In this document: piece after piece, positions 38,544 through 47,279 of the stretch
How positions within the stretch are numbered: the stretch's first letter is position 1
Layout: each line of letters begins with the position of its first letter
Source: Nocardia vaccinii NBRC 15922
Lineage (GTDB): Bacteria > Actinomycetota > Actinomycetes > Mycobacteriales > Mycobacteriaceae
NCBI RefSeq assembly: GCF_001613305.1
Contig: NZ_BDCC01000053.1
Location: 1 to 64,000 of the forward strand
Reading direction: 5' to 3'
Length of the DNA stretch: 64,000 nucleotides
The notes under the pieces: generated by a model
Told to the model about the DNA's origin: nothing
The model's input: the letters and a program-made list of their open reading frames with translations, nothing else
Database searches by the model: none
Program-made: the position numbers and the translations under genes

Positions 38544-39198
38544 CGGCCACCGATCCTGTCAAACAGGTCCGCAATCGCTTCAGACCGTCCCGGATGCGCG
38601 TCTTCACGGTGTTCAACGGAATACCCAGGTGGTCGGCGACCTCCGCGTACGTTCGCCCGCCGTAGTAGGCCAGTGCGACCGTCTCGCGCTGGGTGTCGGT
38701 GAGCGTACCGAGGCATTCCACGACCGCCTGCTCGTCCGAGCGCTGGCCGACTGTCTCGGCGACGATATCGTGATCGCGGCCCAGCTGACGCTGCCCGTAG
38801 GCGAGATCCCTTGTGGTAGCGGAGGATTCGACCCGCACCCGATCGACCGCACGCCGATGGGTGAGCATCATCAGCCATCCGATCGGACTGGACAGCGCGG
38901 GGTCGTACCGCGCGGCGTCGTTCCACACGTACAGGTAGATCTCCTGGGTGATCTCCTCCGCGGCGGTTGGCCGCCGCAGGATACGCAGTGCCAGCCCGAA
39001 CACGCGATCGTGTGTCGAACGATAGAGCTGGGTGAACGCGTCCCGGTCGCCACCGGCGATACCCCGCAGCAGATCGGCGAGCCGACGCGCGATCTCCGGA
39101 TCCGCGGCCGGCCGGTTCACCGGGCAACTCGCCGACCGGGTGTCGTCCGCATTCCCGCGGTCGTCACCGACCGAAGAGATGCGACGTTCATCCGCCAT
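38536..39198 (-). CDS. sigK: ECF sigma factor SigK
   Basis: A 220-residue ECF sigma factor, region 2 at about 40-105 (FTQLYRSTHDRVFGLALRIL, EITQEIYLYVW) and region 4 at about 150-205 (VALAYYGGRTYAEVADHLGI). Identity as SigK rests on the rskA overlap and on the gene order with DUF1295, ufaA1, DUF1365 and FAD oxidoreductase, the same as Rv0444c-Rv0449c of M. tuberculosis. ATG at 39198 is preceded by GGAGA. Expected targets in mycobacteria include redox-sensitive secreted proteins; none of those are in the window. Confidence 0.94.
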   Translation of the reverse strand: MADERRISSVGDDRGNADDTRSASCPVNRPAADPEIARRLADLLRGIAGGDRDAFTQLYRSTHDRVFGLALRILRRPTAAEEITQEIYLYVWNDAARYDPALSSPIGWLMMLTHRRAVDRVRVESSATTRDLAYGQRQLGRDHDIVAETVGQRSDEQAVVECLGTLTDTQRETVALAYYGGRTYAEVADHLGIPLNTVKTRIRDGLKRLRTCLTGSVADA

Positions 39199-39255
39199 AG
39201 CGATGTGTCTCCATATGTAGAAGTACCCCGGTGACGGCTCAGGTCCTGACAGCGC

Positions 39256-39281
39256 AGCTGGACCGGTGCACCGATCCAGCT
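39256..39281 (-). promoter_or_regulatory. 26-bp RNA hairpin between DUF1295 and sigK
   Basis: On the minus strand 13 consecutive base pairs form between the halves, with one U-G wobble; on the plus strand the same position is an A-C mismatch. The element lies between the DUF1295 stop (39327) and the sigK start (39198), with no T-run after it. It fits an attenuator, processing or stability element within the operon transcript. Confidence 0.55.
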
Positions 39282-39326
39282 CGGGGGCGAACACTACTCC
39301 CCGGCGTAACCGAGTCGGCGGGACTG

Positions 39327-40154
39327 TCACCGAAATGTCGTTTTCGCGGTGTGGGCCCGCCCGTCCGGGCCGGGATCAGGGCGCGGCGGGCGGGGAAAGA
39401 AATAAGCGGTGCGTCGCTGATATTCGCGATATCCGGGCCGATCCCGCATCGCCTGCTCGAGCAGCCGGGCGCCGGTGCCGTGGATCAGCAGATACGACAT
39501 GATCAGCGGCGCGAACACGGTGAGCACGCCCGGCCAGGCGGCGGCCCCGATCAGCCACAACCCCCACCACACGCAGAAGTCACCGAAGTAGTTCGGATGC
39601 CGCGTCCACGCCCACAGCCCGCGGTCCATGACCCCGCGACGGTCCGGATCCGCCCGGAAGCGGGCCATCTGCCGATCGCCGACGGCCTCGAAGAACAGCC
39701 CGACCGCCCATACCGGCACGCCCGCCACCAGCGCGATCCACCCCGCACCGTGAACCGGCCCGGCCGCGGCCGCGACCTGGACCGGCAACGACACGATCCA
39801 CTGCACCACGCCCTGGGTCACGAAGATTCGCGAGACCACCGCCCAGACCGAGCGTCCGTGCTGGTCGAGCAGCCGCGCATATCGGGGATCCTCGCCGTGC
39901 CCGGCGGTGCGGCGCTGGATGTACCAGCCCAGGCGCAGTCCCCACACCGCCACGAGCACCAGCATCAGCACCCGCCGCGCGAGCGGCCCGTCGCCGAGCA
40001 GTGCGGCGATCACCGCGACGAGCACGAAACCCGGGCCCCACACCACGTCCACGACGTTGTACCGTCGCATCCGGCGAGCCACGGCGAACGTCGCGCCTTG
40101 CAGCACCGCCAGCGCGATCGCCGACCACAACAGAATTGCGGGCAGGGAGCTCAT
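39327..40154 (-). CDS. DUF1295 membrane protein (steroid 5-alpha-reductase-like)
   Basis: A 275-residue polytopic membrane protein of the DUF1295 / 5-alpha-reductase C-terminal family, equivalent by position to Rv0446c. The signature RHPNYFGDFCVWWGLWL near residues 190-206 and the DRQMARFRAD segment are family hallmarks of NADPH-dependent membrane reductases or methyltransferases. Start ATG overlaps the upstream methyltransferase stop by 4 nt. Likely a reductase acting on a fatty-acyl chain modified by the adjacent CFA-type enzymes. Confidence 0.92.
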   Translation of the reverse strand: MSSLPAILLWSAIALAVLQGATFAVARRMRRYNVVDVVWGPGFVLVAVIAALLGDGPLARRVLMLVLVAVWGLRLGWYIQRRTAGHGEDPRYARLLDQHGRSVWAVVSRIFVTQGVVQWIVSLPVQVAAAAGPVHGAGWIALVAGVPVWAVGLFFEAVGDRQMARFRADPDRRGVMDRGLWAWTRHPNYFGDFCVWWGLWLIGAAAWPGVLTVFAPLIMSYLLIHGTGARLLEQAMRDRPGYREYQRRTAYFFPRPPRPDPGPDGRAHTAKTTFR

Positions 40155-41434
40155 GGCGCGAGCACCTCCCGATCCGGCGTATCGCGCACCGCGCGCACCG
40201 TCGCCGGGCGTCGTGCGAGGATCTGGTCCACACCCATGCGGCCCTGTTCGAATGCGAGGGCGCCACCGGCCAGATACAGCCGCCACGTCCGCGCGCCCTC
40301 GGGACCGAGCAATGCCTCGGCCTCGTCCCAGCGCTGCTCGAGCCGCCGCATCCAGGCGTGTGCGGTCCACACGTAGTGCTCGCGCATCGCCTGGACCGCA
40401 CGCACTTCCAGCCCGGCGTCCTCCAGTCGGGCCACGGTGTCCCCGACCGGTCGCATGGCCATATCGGGTGCGATGAAGGATTCGATGAACGGTCCGCCGC
40501 CACGATGACGGCCACGCCGCGACATCTGCTGGATCAGGACCGGCGCGCCGGCCGCGGCCGCATCGTGGAGCGCGCGAGCGTAGCGCGGGTAATTGCGTTC
40601 TCCCACATGCTCGCCCATCTCCAGCGAGGCCACCGCGTCGAAACCGGTATCGGTGAGGTCGCGGTAGTCCAGCAGGCGCACCCGGACGAGATCGCCCAGT
40701 CCGCGCGCGGCGATGCGGGCCTCGAGGTAATCCCGCTGCGCCTGCGCGATCGTGACGGCCAGCACCTGCGCCCCGTAGTTCTCGGCGGCGTGCAGGCTCA
40801 GCGCACCCCATCCGCAGCCCACGTCCAGAAGCCTTGCGCCGGGCCGCAATTCGAGCTTCTCACAGACCAGATCGAGTTTGTCCCGCTGTGCCTCGACCAG
40901 GCCGTAGTCCGGATCGTCCGGTGCGCCCGGGACACCGCGGGTGAAGTAGGCGCAGGAGTACGCCATCGTGGGATCCAGTAGCAGCGAATAGAACTCGTTG
41001 GAGCCGTCGTAGTGGTGGCTGATCGCGGCTCGATCACGCTCCCGCACGTTGCGGCGCCCGCGCAGCCGGGCCTGGGTCGCGGGTGCGGGCAGCGGTGCGC
41101 CGAGCGCGCCGACCCGCGCGACGGCCACGGCCAGACGCAGCACATCACGCACGCGCACACCCGGAACCCGGCGTTCGGCAACGGTTCGCCAGGCGACGCT
41201 CAATGCCTCGGTCAAATCCCCCTCGACGTCGAGCTCGCCGGTCACGTAGGCCTGGGCAGCGCCGAGTTCGCCCGGATGCCACAGGATTCGGCGCAATGCT
41301 CGCGGACTTTCCAGCACCACGCGGGGTGCGTCGACGGGCCCGGCGACGCTGCCGTCCCAGGCGTGCAGACGCACCGGCAGCGGGCCGCGCACCAGCGGGC
41401 GCAGGGCGGATTCGAGATGGGAGGCGACGGTCAC
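40151..41434 (-). CDS. Cyclopropane-fatty-acyl-phospholipid synthase-type methyltransferase (extra copy)
   Basis: A 427-residue SAM-dependent CFA/mycolic-acid-methyltransferase-family enzyme, acting on unsaturated acyl chains in phospholipids. Landmarks: AISHHYDGSNEFYSLLLD near 135, SAM motif LLDVGCGWGALSLHAA near 200, and VASLEMGEHVGERNYPRYA near 265, with the glutamate of the family. Its GTG overlaps the ufaA1 stop by 4 nt. The M. tuberculosis cluster has only one such enzyme here, so this is an added paralogue, divergent from ufaA1 next to it. Confidence 0.92.
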   Translation of the reverse strand: MTVASHLESALRPLVRGPLPVRLHAWDGSVAGPVDAPRVVLESPRALRRILWHPGELGAAQAYVTGELDVEGDLTEALSVAWRTVAERRVPGVRVRDVLRLAVAVARVGALGAPLPAPATQARLRGRRNVRERDRAAISHHYDGSNEFYSLLLDPTMAYSCAYFTRGVPGAPDDPDYGLVEAQRDKLDLVCEKLELRPGARLLDVGCGWGALSLHAAENYGAQVLAVTIAQAQRDYLEARIAARGLGDLVRVRLLDYRDLTDTGFDAVASLEMGEHVGERNYPRYARALHDAAAAGAPVLIQQMSRRGRHRGGGPFIESFIAPDMAMRPVGDTVARLEDAGLEVRAVQAMREHYVWTAHAWMRRLEQRWDEAEALLGPEGARTWRLYLAGGALAFEQGRMGVDQILARRPATVRAVRDTPDREVLAP

Positions 41435-42687
41435 GGTTGCTCCTCGGGCCGGTCGAGAACGATCTGCTGGACGTCGAGGTATCCGGAACGGAATCCGGCC
41501 TCGGAATAGGCGAGGTAGAACTGCCACACGCGACGGAACGTGCTGTCGAATCCGAGTGCGGCCGCCTCGGCGGCGTGCGCGTCGAAGCGCTCGCGCCACA
41601 ATCGCAGCGTCTGGGCGTAGTGCGCGCCGAAGCCGTCCCGCGCGCGCACGCGCAGGCCCGATCGTCTGGCGAGACGCTCGATCGCCTCGACCGAGGGCAG
41701 GAATCCCCCGGGAAAGATGTACTTCTGAATCCACGTATAGGTGGTGCGGGTGGCGAGCATGCGGTCGTGCGGCATGGTGATGGCCTGCAGGCCGATTCGT
41801 CCGCCCGGAGCCAGCCGTTCGTACAGCGTGTCGAAATACACGGGCCAGTACCGGTATCCGACGGCCTCGATCATCTCCACCGAGACGATCGCGTCGTATT
41901 CGCCGCGCACCTGGCGGTAATCGCACAATTCGACGCGGACCGAGTCGGCGAATCCCGCCTCCGTGACGCGCGTGCGGGCCAGTTCCAGTTGCCGGGTCGA
42001 CAACGTCACCGAATACACGCTCGCGCCGCGCGCGGCGGCGCGCAGGCACAGTTCGCCCCAGCCGGTACCGATTTCGAGCACCCGGCTACCCGCGCGCACG
42101 CCGGCGGCGTCGAGCAGCCGATCGATCTTGCGACGCTGCGCGTCGGCCAGCAGATCCCAGGTCGCGGTATCGGAGTCCTCGAAAAGCGCCGCGGAGTAGG
42201 TCATCGTCTCGTCGAGAAAGAGGCGGAACAGGTCGTTGGACAGGTCGTAGTGACGTTCGATATTGCCGCGCGCATTGGCCGCCGTGCCGATCTCGGCCGC
42301 GGGCGGGCGCGGCAGCACGTGCCGGAATCGTTGCAGCACAGCGGGAACCAGCCGGGTCAAACGGGCGGCGAGCACTGTGAGAACCGCGGCGAGCTCCGGA
42401 GTGGTCCACTCCCCCGCGGTGTAGGACTCGCCGAATCCGATCAAGCCCCGGCCGCCCAACCGCGCGAAGAAGGCGGATGGATCGCGAATGATCATGCGCG
42501 GCACCGGCTTCGGGTCGGAGCCCGCGCCCAGCACGACGCCGTCCGGGAATTCCACCCGCAGCGGCAGTCCGGCCACCGCGCGCCGGAACAGTTGTGCCGC
42601 CACCCGGGCCCGCAGCCGCGAATGCCGCCCGGTGGGCACGGCAGGCAGCAGATCCGCGCCAGGAGTGTCGAGGCAAGGACTGGTCAC
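41431..42687 (-). CDS. ufaA1: UfaA1-type cyclopropane-fatty-acid synthase family methyltransferase
   Basis: A 418-residue enzyme of the CFA synthase family. GRGLIGFGESYTAGEW near residue 78, NIERHYDLSNDLFRLFLDETM near 140, VLEIGTGWGELCLRAA near 192 and YTWIQKYIFPGGFLPS match the UfaA1 protein of M. tuberculosis, where involvement in 10-methylstearate formation has been reported. The GTG overlaps the DUF1365 stop. It is the orthologous member of the two tandem methyltransferases. Confidence 0.93.
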   Translation of the reverse strand: MTSPCLDTPGADLLPAVPTGRHSRLRARVAAQLFRRAVAGLPLRVEFPDGVVLGAGSDPKPVPRMIIRDPSAFFARLGGRGLIGFGESYTAGEWTTPELAAVLTVLAARLTRLVPAVLQRFRHVLPRPPAAEIGTAANARGNIERHYDLSNDLFRLFLDETMTYSAALFEDSDTATWDLLADAQRRKIDRLLDAAGVRAGSRVLEIGTGWGELCLRAAARGASVYSVTLSTRQLELARTRVTEAGFADSVRVELCDYRQVRGEYDAIVSVEMIEAVGYRYWPVYFDTLYERLAPGGRIGLQAITMPHDRMLATRTTYTWIQKYIFPGGFLPSVEAIERLARRSGLRVRARDGFGAHYAQTLRLWRERFDAHAAEAAALGFDSTFRRVWQFYLAYSEAGFRSGYLDVQQIVLDRPEEQP

Positions 42688-43421
42688 GAGAGATTCCTTC
42701 GATACGAGAGGGGGTGTGGCCGTGGCACGACCGGTACTCCCCACAGCCACAGCGCGATGCCCTGGCGCCGGATGCGAATCGCGGTCAGCCACGGCGAAAA
42801 GGGGGTGCGCAGGTGCGCGCGCAGCACCGCGCCGGTCGTCACCGGCGCGCGATGGCCGGTCATCGAGGCCAGGAACGGTGGTTGCCCGTCCCGTGACAGC
42901 ACGATCCGCAGCGCCAGCGTCTCGTCGGGTTCGGGCAGCCGCACCGAATAGCGCCCCTCCACCCGGTTGAACGGCGAGACGTGGAACCGCTTGTCGATCT
43001 CGGCGCGGCAGTGGTCGTCGACGTCCAGAACGTACGCATGCCGTTCGCCGTAGGTGTTGTGCACCTCGGCGATCACACAGCGCAGCCGCCGATCCGGCCC
43101 GTGACACCAGAACACGGTGAGCGGATCGAAGACGTAACCGAGCACCCGGGCGTTCATCAGGGCGGTGATCGGCCCGCCCGCGCAGTCGATGCCGTGTTCG
43201 GCCAGAAGGTCCTCGACGCGGGCGCGCAATGTCGTGCCCGGACCCCGCAGATGATCCGCGGCGCGGAAATATGCGAAGGGCCGCAGTGGAATCGGCAGCC
43301 GCGGCGGGTCGTCCAGATCGAAGAACCAGCTGTACCCCCGATAGTCGAATTCGTGACGCACGGGCGCCTTGCGCGCGTGATGTATTCGCGTGAAGTACAG
43401 CTGCGGCGCGCAGGTCGTCAT
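42684..43421 (-). CDS. DUF1365 family protein
   Basis: A 245-residue DUF1365 protein, positional equivalent of Rv0448c. FTRIHHARKAPVRHEFDYRGY at the start, GYVFDPLTVFWCHG near 115-128, EVHNTYGERHAYVL and KRFHVSPFNRVEGRY are family landmarks. These proteins always accompany CFA-type methyltransferases and FAD oxidoreductases, and their chemistry is not settled. ATG at 43421 overlaps the upstream oxidoreductase stop by 4 nt. Confidence 0.93.
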   Translation of the reverse strand: MTTCAPQLYFTRIHHARKAPVRHEFDYRGYSWFFDLDDPPRLPIPLRPFAYFRAADHLRGPGTTLRARVEDLLAEHGIDCAGGPITALMNARVLGYVFDPLTVFWCHGPDRRLRCVIAEVHNTYGERHAYVLDVDDHCRAEIDKRFHVSPFNRVEGRYSVRLPEPDETLALRIVLSRDGQPPFLASMTGHRAPVTTGAVLRAHLRTPFSPWLTAIRIRRQGIALWLWGVPVVPRPHPLSYRRNLS

Positions 43422-44737
43422 CGCACCCCCACACGACGCGATTCGGACTCGCCCGCACGCGGCCACCGTCCGCCGACGCGCTCGGCGGCGCGCAGGCCCG
43501 AGCGGGCGCCGTCCTCGTGGAATCCCCACCCGTGATACGCCCCGGCGAAGGCCAGCCGTTCGGTATCCAATTCCGGGAGGCGACGTTGCGCCGCAACGGA
43601 TTCGGGGGTGTAGATCGGATGCTCGTAGGTCATCTCCGCGATCACCCGGTCGGGGGCGACCAACCTCGCCCCACCGAGCGTGACCAGGAATCTGCGATCG
43701 GCGACGTCGTCCAGTCGCATCAACCGGGTGATGTCGTAGCTGACGATCACCCCTTCGGCTCCCGTACTCCCGCGCGGCACCAGATAGTTCCAGGACGCGC
43801 GGGCGCGCCGCGCGCGAGGCAGCAGGGATTCGTCGGTGTGCAACTGCGCGTGGTTCACCGAGTACGGCATGGCGCTGAGCACCGAGCGGGCCGGCGCACT
43901 CGGCGCATCCAGCATCGCCAGCGCCTGCCGGGGGTGGGTGGCGACCACGACGGCGTCGAAACGACGCTCGCCCGCGGAATCGGTGACGACCACCCCGTCG
44001 GGCTGTTCGGCCACCGCGAGTACCGGTGTGCCGGTACGGATCTCATCGATTCGGGCGGCCACTTTCGCCACATATCGGGCGGATCCGCCCACCACGGTGC
44101 GCCAGACCGGCGAGCCGTACACCGTCAGCATGCCGTGGTGCTCGAGGAAACGGAACAGATACTGCGCCGGATACCGGGCGCACAAGCGAGGATCGCACGA
44201 CCAGACCGCGGCCACCAGTGGCGTCAGGAAATATTCGCTGAAGTACCGGCCGAACCCGTGCCGACGCAGGAATTCCGCGAGTGTGAGCTCGACGTCGTTC
44301 CGCTGCAACAGCTCCCGTGCGGCCCGATGGAAACGGGGCACCTCACGCAGCATGTGCAGGTAGCGCGGGTCGGTGAAGGTGCGAGGTCGGGCGAACAGTC
44401 CCCCGAGTCCTTTGGCCCCGGCGTATTCGAGGCCGGCGTCGTCCGCGCGCACCGACATCGACATATCCGTCTCGCGGGTCTGCACACCCAGTTCCTCGAA
44501 CAGCCGCAGCAGTGTCGGATAGGTGCGGTCGTTGTGCACGATGAACCCGGAGTCGACGCACACCCGACGTCCCGGCGCGACCTCCACCTCGTGGGTGTGC
44601 GCGTGGCCGCCGAGCCGATGATCCCGCTCGTACAGGGTCACCCGGTCGTGCCGGGCGAGCACATGGGCAGCGGTGAGGCCGGCGACCCCGCTGCCGATCA
44701 CCGCGACGTCGCGACGCCCGGGATATTCAGGCACCAC
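43418..44737 (-). CDS. FAD-dependent oxidoreductase (amine-oxidase-like), Rv0449c type
   Basis: A 439-residue flavoprotein, first gene of the lipid-modification operon. The dinucleotide fold starts at VAVIGSGVAGLTAAHVLARH and continues VTLYERDHRLGGHAHTHEV; AVVVATHPRQALAML and FAGAYHGWGFHEDGARSG are typical NAD(P)-binding-Rossmann/amine-oxidase family segments. In related systems such FAD enzymes reduce the methylene intermediate made by a CFA-type methyltransferase to a methyl branch. Start: GTG 44737 or 44734. The gap 44738-45055 holds its promoter; I found no clear SigK consensus there. Confidence 0.92.
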   Translation of the reverse strand: MVPEYPGRRDVAVIGSGVAGLTAAHVLARHDRVTLYERDHRLGGHAHTHEVEVAPGRRVCVDSGFIVHNDRTYPTLLRLFEELGVQTRETDMSMSVRADDAGLEYAGAKGLGGLFARPRTFTDPRYLHMLREVPRFHRAARELLQRNDVELTLAEFLRRHGFGRYFSEYFLTPLVAAVWSCDPRLCARYPAQYLFRFLEHHGMLTVYGSPVWRTVVGGSARYVAKVAARIDEIRTGTPVLAVAEQPDGVVVTDSAGERRFDAVVVATHPRQALAMLDAPSAPARSVLSAMPYSVNHAQLHTDESLLPRARRARASWNYLVPRGSTGAEGVIVSYDITRLMRLDDVADRRFLVTLGGARLVAPDRVIAEMTYEHPIYTPESVAAQRRLPELDTERLAFAGAYHGWGFHEDGARSGLRAAERVGGRWPRAGESESRRVGVR

Positions 44738-45055
44738 GACCCCGCTCGCGGCGGCACAGGACGCCCGAGGGGCCCGTGAGCGTAAATGTTTCTGCAGGTG
44801 ACGCGGTATCGCGGGTGGATCGCATACCTCGATTTCGATATGCGACCGGACCGAGTTTGGCCCCGCCAGGAATTTTTTCCGGTCCCCGGCCGAGGGGTTC
44901 GAGGATTGTGGATCTCGGCCGGCGACACGGAATGCGGCGCGGCTGGATGCCGCCGCGAGGACCCCATCGCGAAGATGGGGACATCCGGAGTTCGCACAGG
45001 CCCCCACCCGGGTTTGGTCCCGGGAGAACTTCCGGATACGGCCCGGGCCCAGTTC

Positions 45056-45955
45056 CTACGAGTTCACGATCGTCCGCAGCTTCTCCGGGTTGCGGACGCA
45101 GTAGACAGCGGTGACCAGCTCCCCGCGCACCTCGATGCAGGTGATCTGATCGAGTACACCGTCGATCGTGATCGCCACACCGGGCATCCCGTTGTACACC
45201 GCTGACCGCAGACCGACCTCGCCCATTCGCCCCGCCTTGCTCAGCATGCCGATCAGCATCCGGGCGACCTTGTCCGGACCACGCACCGGACGCCGGACCG
45301 CGTTGACCACTCCACCGCCGTCGGCGAGGTAGACCACTTCCGGTGCCAGGACATCCATCAGGGATTGCACGTTTCCGGTGGCCGCGGCGATCGAGAACCG
45401 TTCGGCGACCGCGGCCGCGTCGGCCGGGATCGCGACCGCGCCGTACACCGATTCGCGCCGGGCGCGAACGTGATCGCGAGCACGCCGATTCACCTGCCGC
45501 ACCGCGGGTTCGGATCTACCGACCGCGGAAGCGATTTCCGCATAACCGAATTCGAACACCTCCCGCAGCACGAACACCGCCCGCTGCAACGGGGTCAGGG
45601 TCTCGAGGATCAGCAGCATCGCGGTGGTGACGGCCTCACCGGTGAGTACGTGCCGGATGCCCTCGGGCGCCTCCTGCCCGTCCGAGGGCAGCGGTTCGGG
45701 CAGCCACGGACCCACATAACTCTCCCGACGCCGAGCGGCCGAGCGCAGCGTCATCATCGCCTGCCGGGTCACGATCTGTGCGAGATAGGCACGCGGATTG
45801 CCGATTTCAGCGAGATCGACCGTGCGCCAACGCAGATAGCTGTCCTGCAACACGTCCTCAGCGTCACCGACCGAGCCGAGGATCTCGTAGGCGATCGAGA
45901 ACAGCAGCGGCCGATGCGCGGTGAACTCCTCGTCCGGATCGGACGACGAATTCAC
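45056..45955 (-). CDS. Second ECF41-type sigma factor with SnoaL-like domain (SigJ-like)
   Basis: A 299-residue ECF41 sigma. It shows WLPEP (84-88), a DGGG motif in the SnoaL-like part and NPEKL at 289-293, like the copy at 28048-28983, but overall the two differ considerably. The GTG start overlaps the stop of the upstream NDH-2-like oxidoreductase by 4 nt, so sigma and oxidoreductase are co-expressed. This linkage to an oxidoreductase is one of the recognised ECF41 contexts. Confidence 0.92.
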   Translation of the reverse strand: MNSSSDPDEEFTAHRPLLFSIAYEILGSVGDAEDVLQDSYLRWRTVDLAEIGNPRAYLAQIVTRQAMMTLRSAARRRESYVGPWLPEPLPSDGQEAPEGIRHVLTGEAVTTAMLLILETLTPLQRAVFVLREVFEFGYAEIASAVGRSEPAVRQVNRRARDHVRARRESVYGAVAIPADAAAVAERFSIAAATGNVQSLMDVLAPEVVYLADGGGVVNAVRRPVRGPDKVARMLIGMLSKAGRMGEVGLRSAVYNGMPGVAITIDGVLDQITCIEVRGELVTAVYCVRNPEKLRTIVNS

Positions 45956-47028
45956 CTCGGCCCCCGCAACCACGCGTAATTGGCCGTCCTCGCACCGTAT
46001 TTCGCCCACCGGCACACACTTTCCTTGACGACCACGGCGCCGCGCCCGGCCAGGAACATCCGGCGGACCGAATCGTCGCGGCGGCCGAACTGGAGCACCG
46101 CGTCGCGACGGCCCAGACTCAGGCCCTGCCCGGCATAGCCCATGGAATACGGCTCCGGCGCGCGCCCCGCCAGCATCCGGGCCAGCGTATTCGCGGCGTG
46201 TGCGCCCTGCGGTTCCGCGGTGGCGCAGGCCAATCGCGCGCCCGGCACCGCCGCACAGTCTCCGATCACGAAGATTCGCGGGTCGTCCACGCTTCGAAGA
46301 TAGCCGTCCACGACCGCGCGGCCGTCCGGGCGTACGGTCAGCCCGCTGCGCGCCGCCAAATCGGGCACCTGGGCCACGATCGCCCACAGCGTCAGATCCG
46401 TGGGGAGCTGCACGCCCGAGCGCAGCAGGACGGCGCCCGGGGAGATCTCCTCGACGGTGTCCTCGACCAGTTCCACCGCCAGGCGTTCCAGTCCGGCGCG
46501 TGCTCGTCGCCGACCGCCTTCGGACAGGCTCGCCGCGATCGTCGATCCCACCAGGCGCACGCGCAGATCCGGCCGGGCCTCGGCGATCTCCGCGGCGGTC
46601 TCGATTCCGGTGAGACCGCCGCCCACGACGGTCACCGCCCGACCGGCGGTCAGTGCGGCGAGTTCCGTGTGCGCCGTGCGCGCGCCCTCCCAGGTTCCCA
46701 CCGCGATTGCGCCCGCCGGGGGTTCGACGGTGCTGCCGACGGCCAGGAACAGATGATCGAAGGGGATACTCGCGCCGTCGTCCAGCCGGACGCTGCCGTC
46801 GCCGATCTTCTCGACGGCGCCGATCCGGGTGTCGATTCCCGGCCGCAGCATCGCGGTGAGCGGCGTCGCGGCCGCTCCCGAACCCGCGATCTGCTGATGC
46901 AGCCGCACCCGCTCGACGAATTCGGGCCGCGGATTGATCACCGTGATCTCGGCATCGGCGACCTTGCGCGCCAGCCGATTGGCCGCGATCGTGCCCGCAT
47001 ATCCGGCACCTACCACCAGCACCTTCAT
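45952..47028 (-). CDS. NDH-2-like FAD/NAD(P)-dependent oxidoreductase
   Basis: A 358-residue pyridine-nucleotide-disulphide-type flavoprotein. FAD-binding MKVLVVGAGYAGTIAANRLA at the N-terminus, a second Rossmann motif TVVGGGLTGIETAAEIAE for NAD(P)H near 155, and FVIGDCAAVPG near 270 for the flavin ribityl contact. It lacks an obvious C-terminal membrane helix of true NDH-2. ATG at 47028 has AGGAGA upstream. It is probably the target gene of the co-transcribed ECF41 sigma factor. Confidence 0.92.
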   Translation of the reverse strand: MKVLVVGAGYAGTIAANRLARKVADAEITVINPRPEFVERVRLHQQIAGSGAAATPLTAMLRPGIDTRIGAVEKIGDGSVRLDDGASIPFDHLFLAVGSTVEPPAGAIAVGTWEGARTAHTELAALTAGRAVTVVGGGLTGIETAAEIAEARPDLRVRLVGSTIAASLSEGGRRRARAGLERLAVELVEDTVEEISPGAVLLRSGVQLPTDLTLWAIVAQVPDLAARSGLTVRPDGRAVVDGYLRSVDDPRIFVIGDCAAVPGARLACATAEPQGAHAANTLARMLAGRAPEPYSMGYAGQGLSLGRRDAVLQFGRRDDSVRRMFLAGRGAVVVKESVCRWAKYGARTANYAWLRGPR

Positions 47029-47061
47029 CTCTGTCTCCTGTCGTTGACGGGTCGTACATGA

Positions 47062-47088
47062 GATGCCGGACGGTCGTGATCCGTGATG
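47062..47088 (-). promoter_or_regulatory. Weak ECF41-like promoter match before the oxidoreductase
   Basis: Minus-strand CATCACG (plus 47082-47088), a 16-bp spacer, and CATC (plus 47062-47065) approximate TGTCACA/CGTC in the correct spacing, 33 bp before the ATG. Four of eleven positions differ from consensus, so support is weak. Confidence 0.3.
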
Positions 47089-47098
47089 GGCCTCGATC

Positions 47099-47112
47099 GT
47101 GACGTGCGTCAC
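47099..47112. promoter_or_regulatory. Palindrome GTGACG-TG-CGTCAC
   Basis: A perfect 14-bp inverted repeat 71 bp upstream of the NDH-2-like gene, in the gap shared with the divergent methyltransferase gene. A CRP/FNR-type or other dimeric regulator site is possible; it resembles a CRP-like TGTGA-type half-site only loosely. Confidence 0.35.
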
Positions 47113-47279
47113 CTATGAGAAACAGCTGGTCACGCCGTTTTCGGCGCGGGGGCGGCCGTCCGCTGCTGCGCGGTTCGCGCCCCGCGGCGATTCCGGCCGG
47201 TCCGCGCGAGAGGTCCGGCGCAGGTTCCGGCGGCCCCGCCACCAGGTGATCGGTGGTGATCCTGGCAGAGTTCCGAGTC

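Noticed and set aside
44738..45055. SigK-type promoter (CCATCC...CCGAAT) before the lipid operon
   Set aside because: No pair of elements with the right spacing was found on the minus strand in this gap or before sigK.
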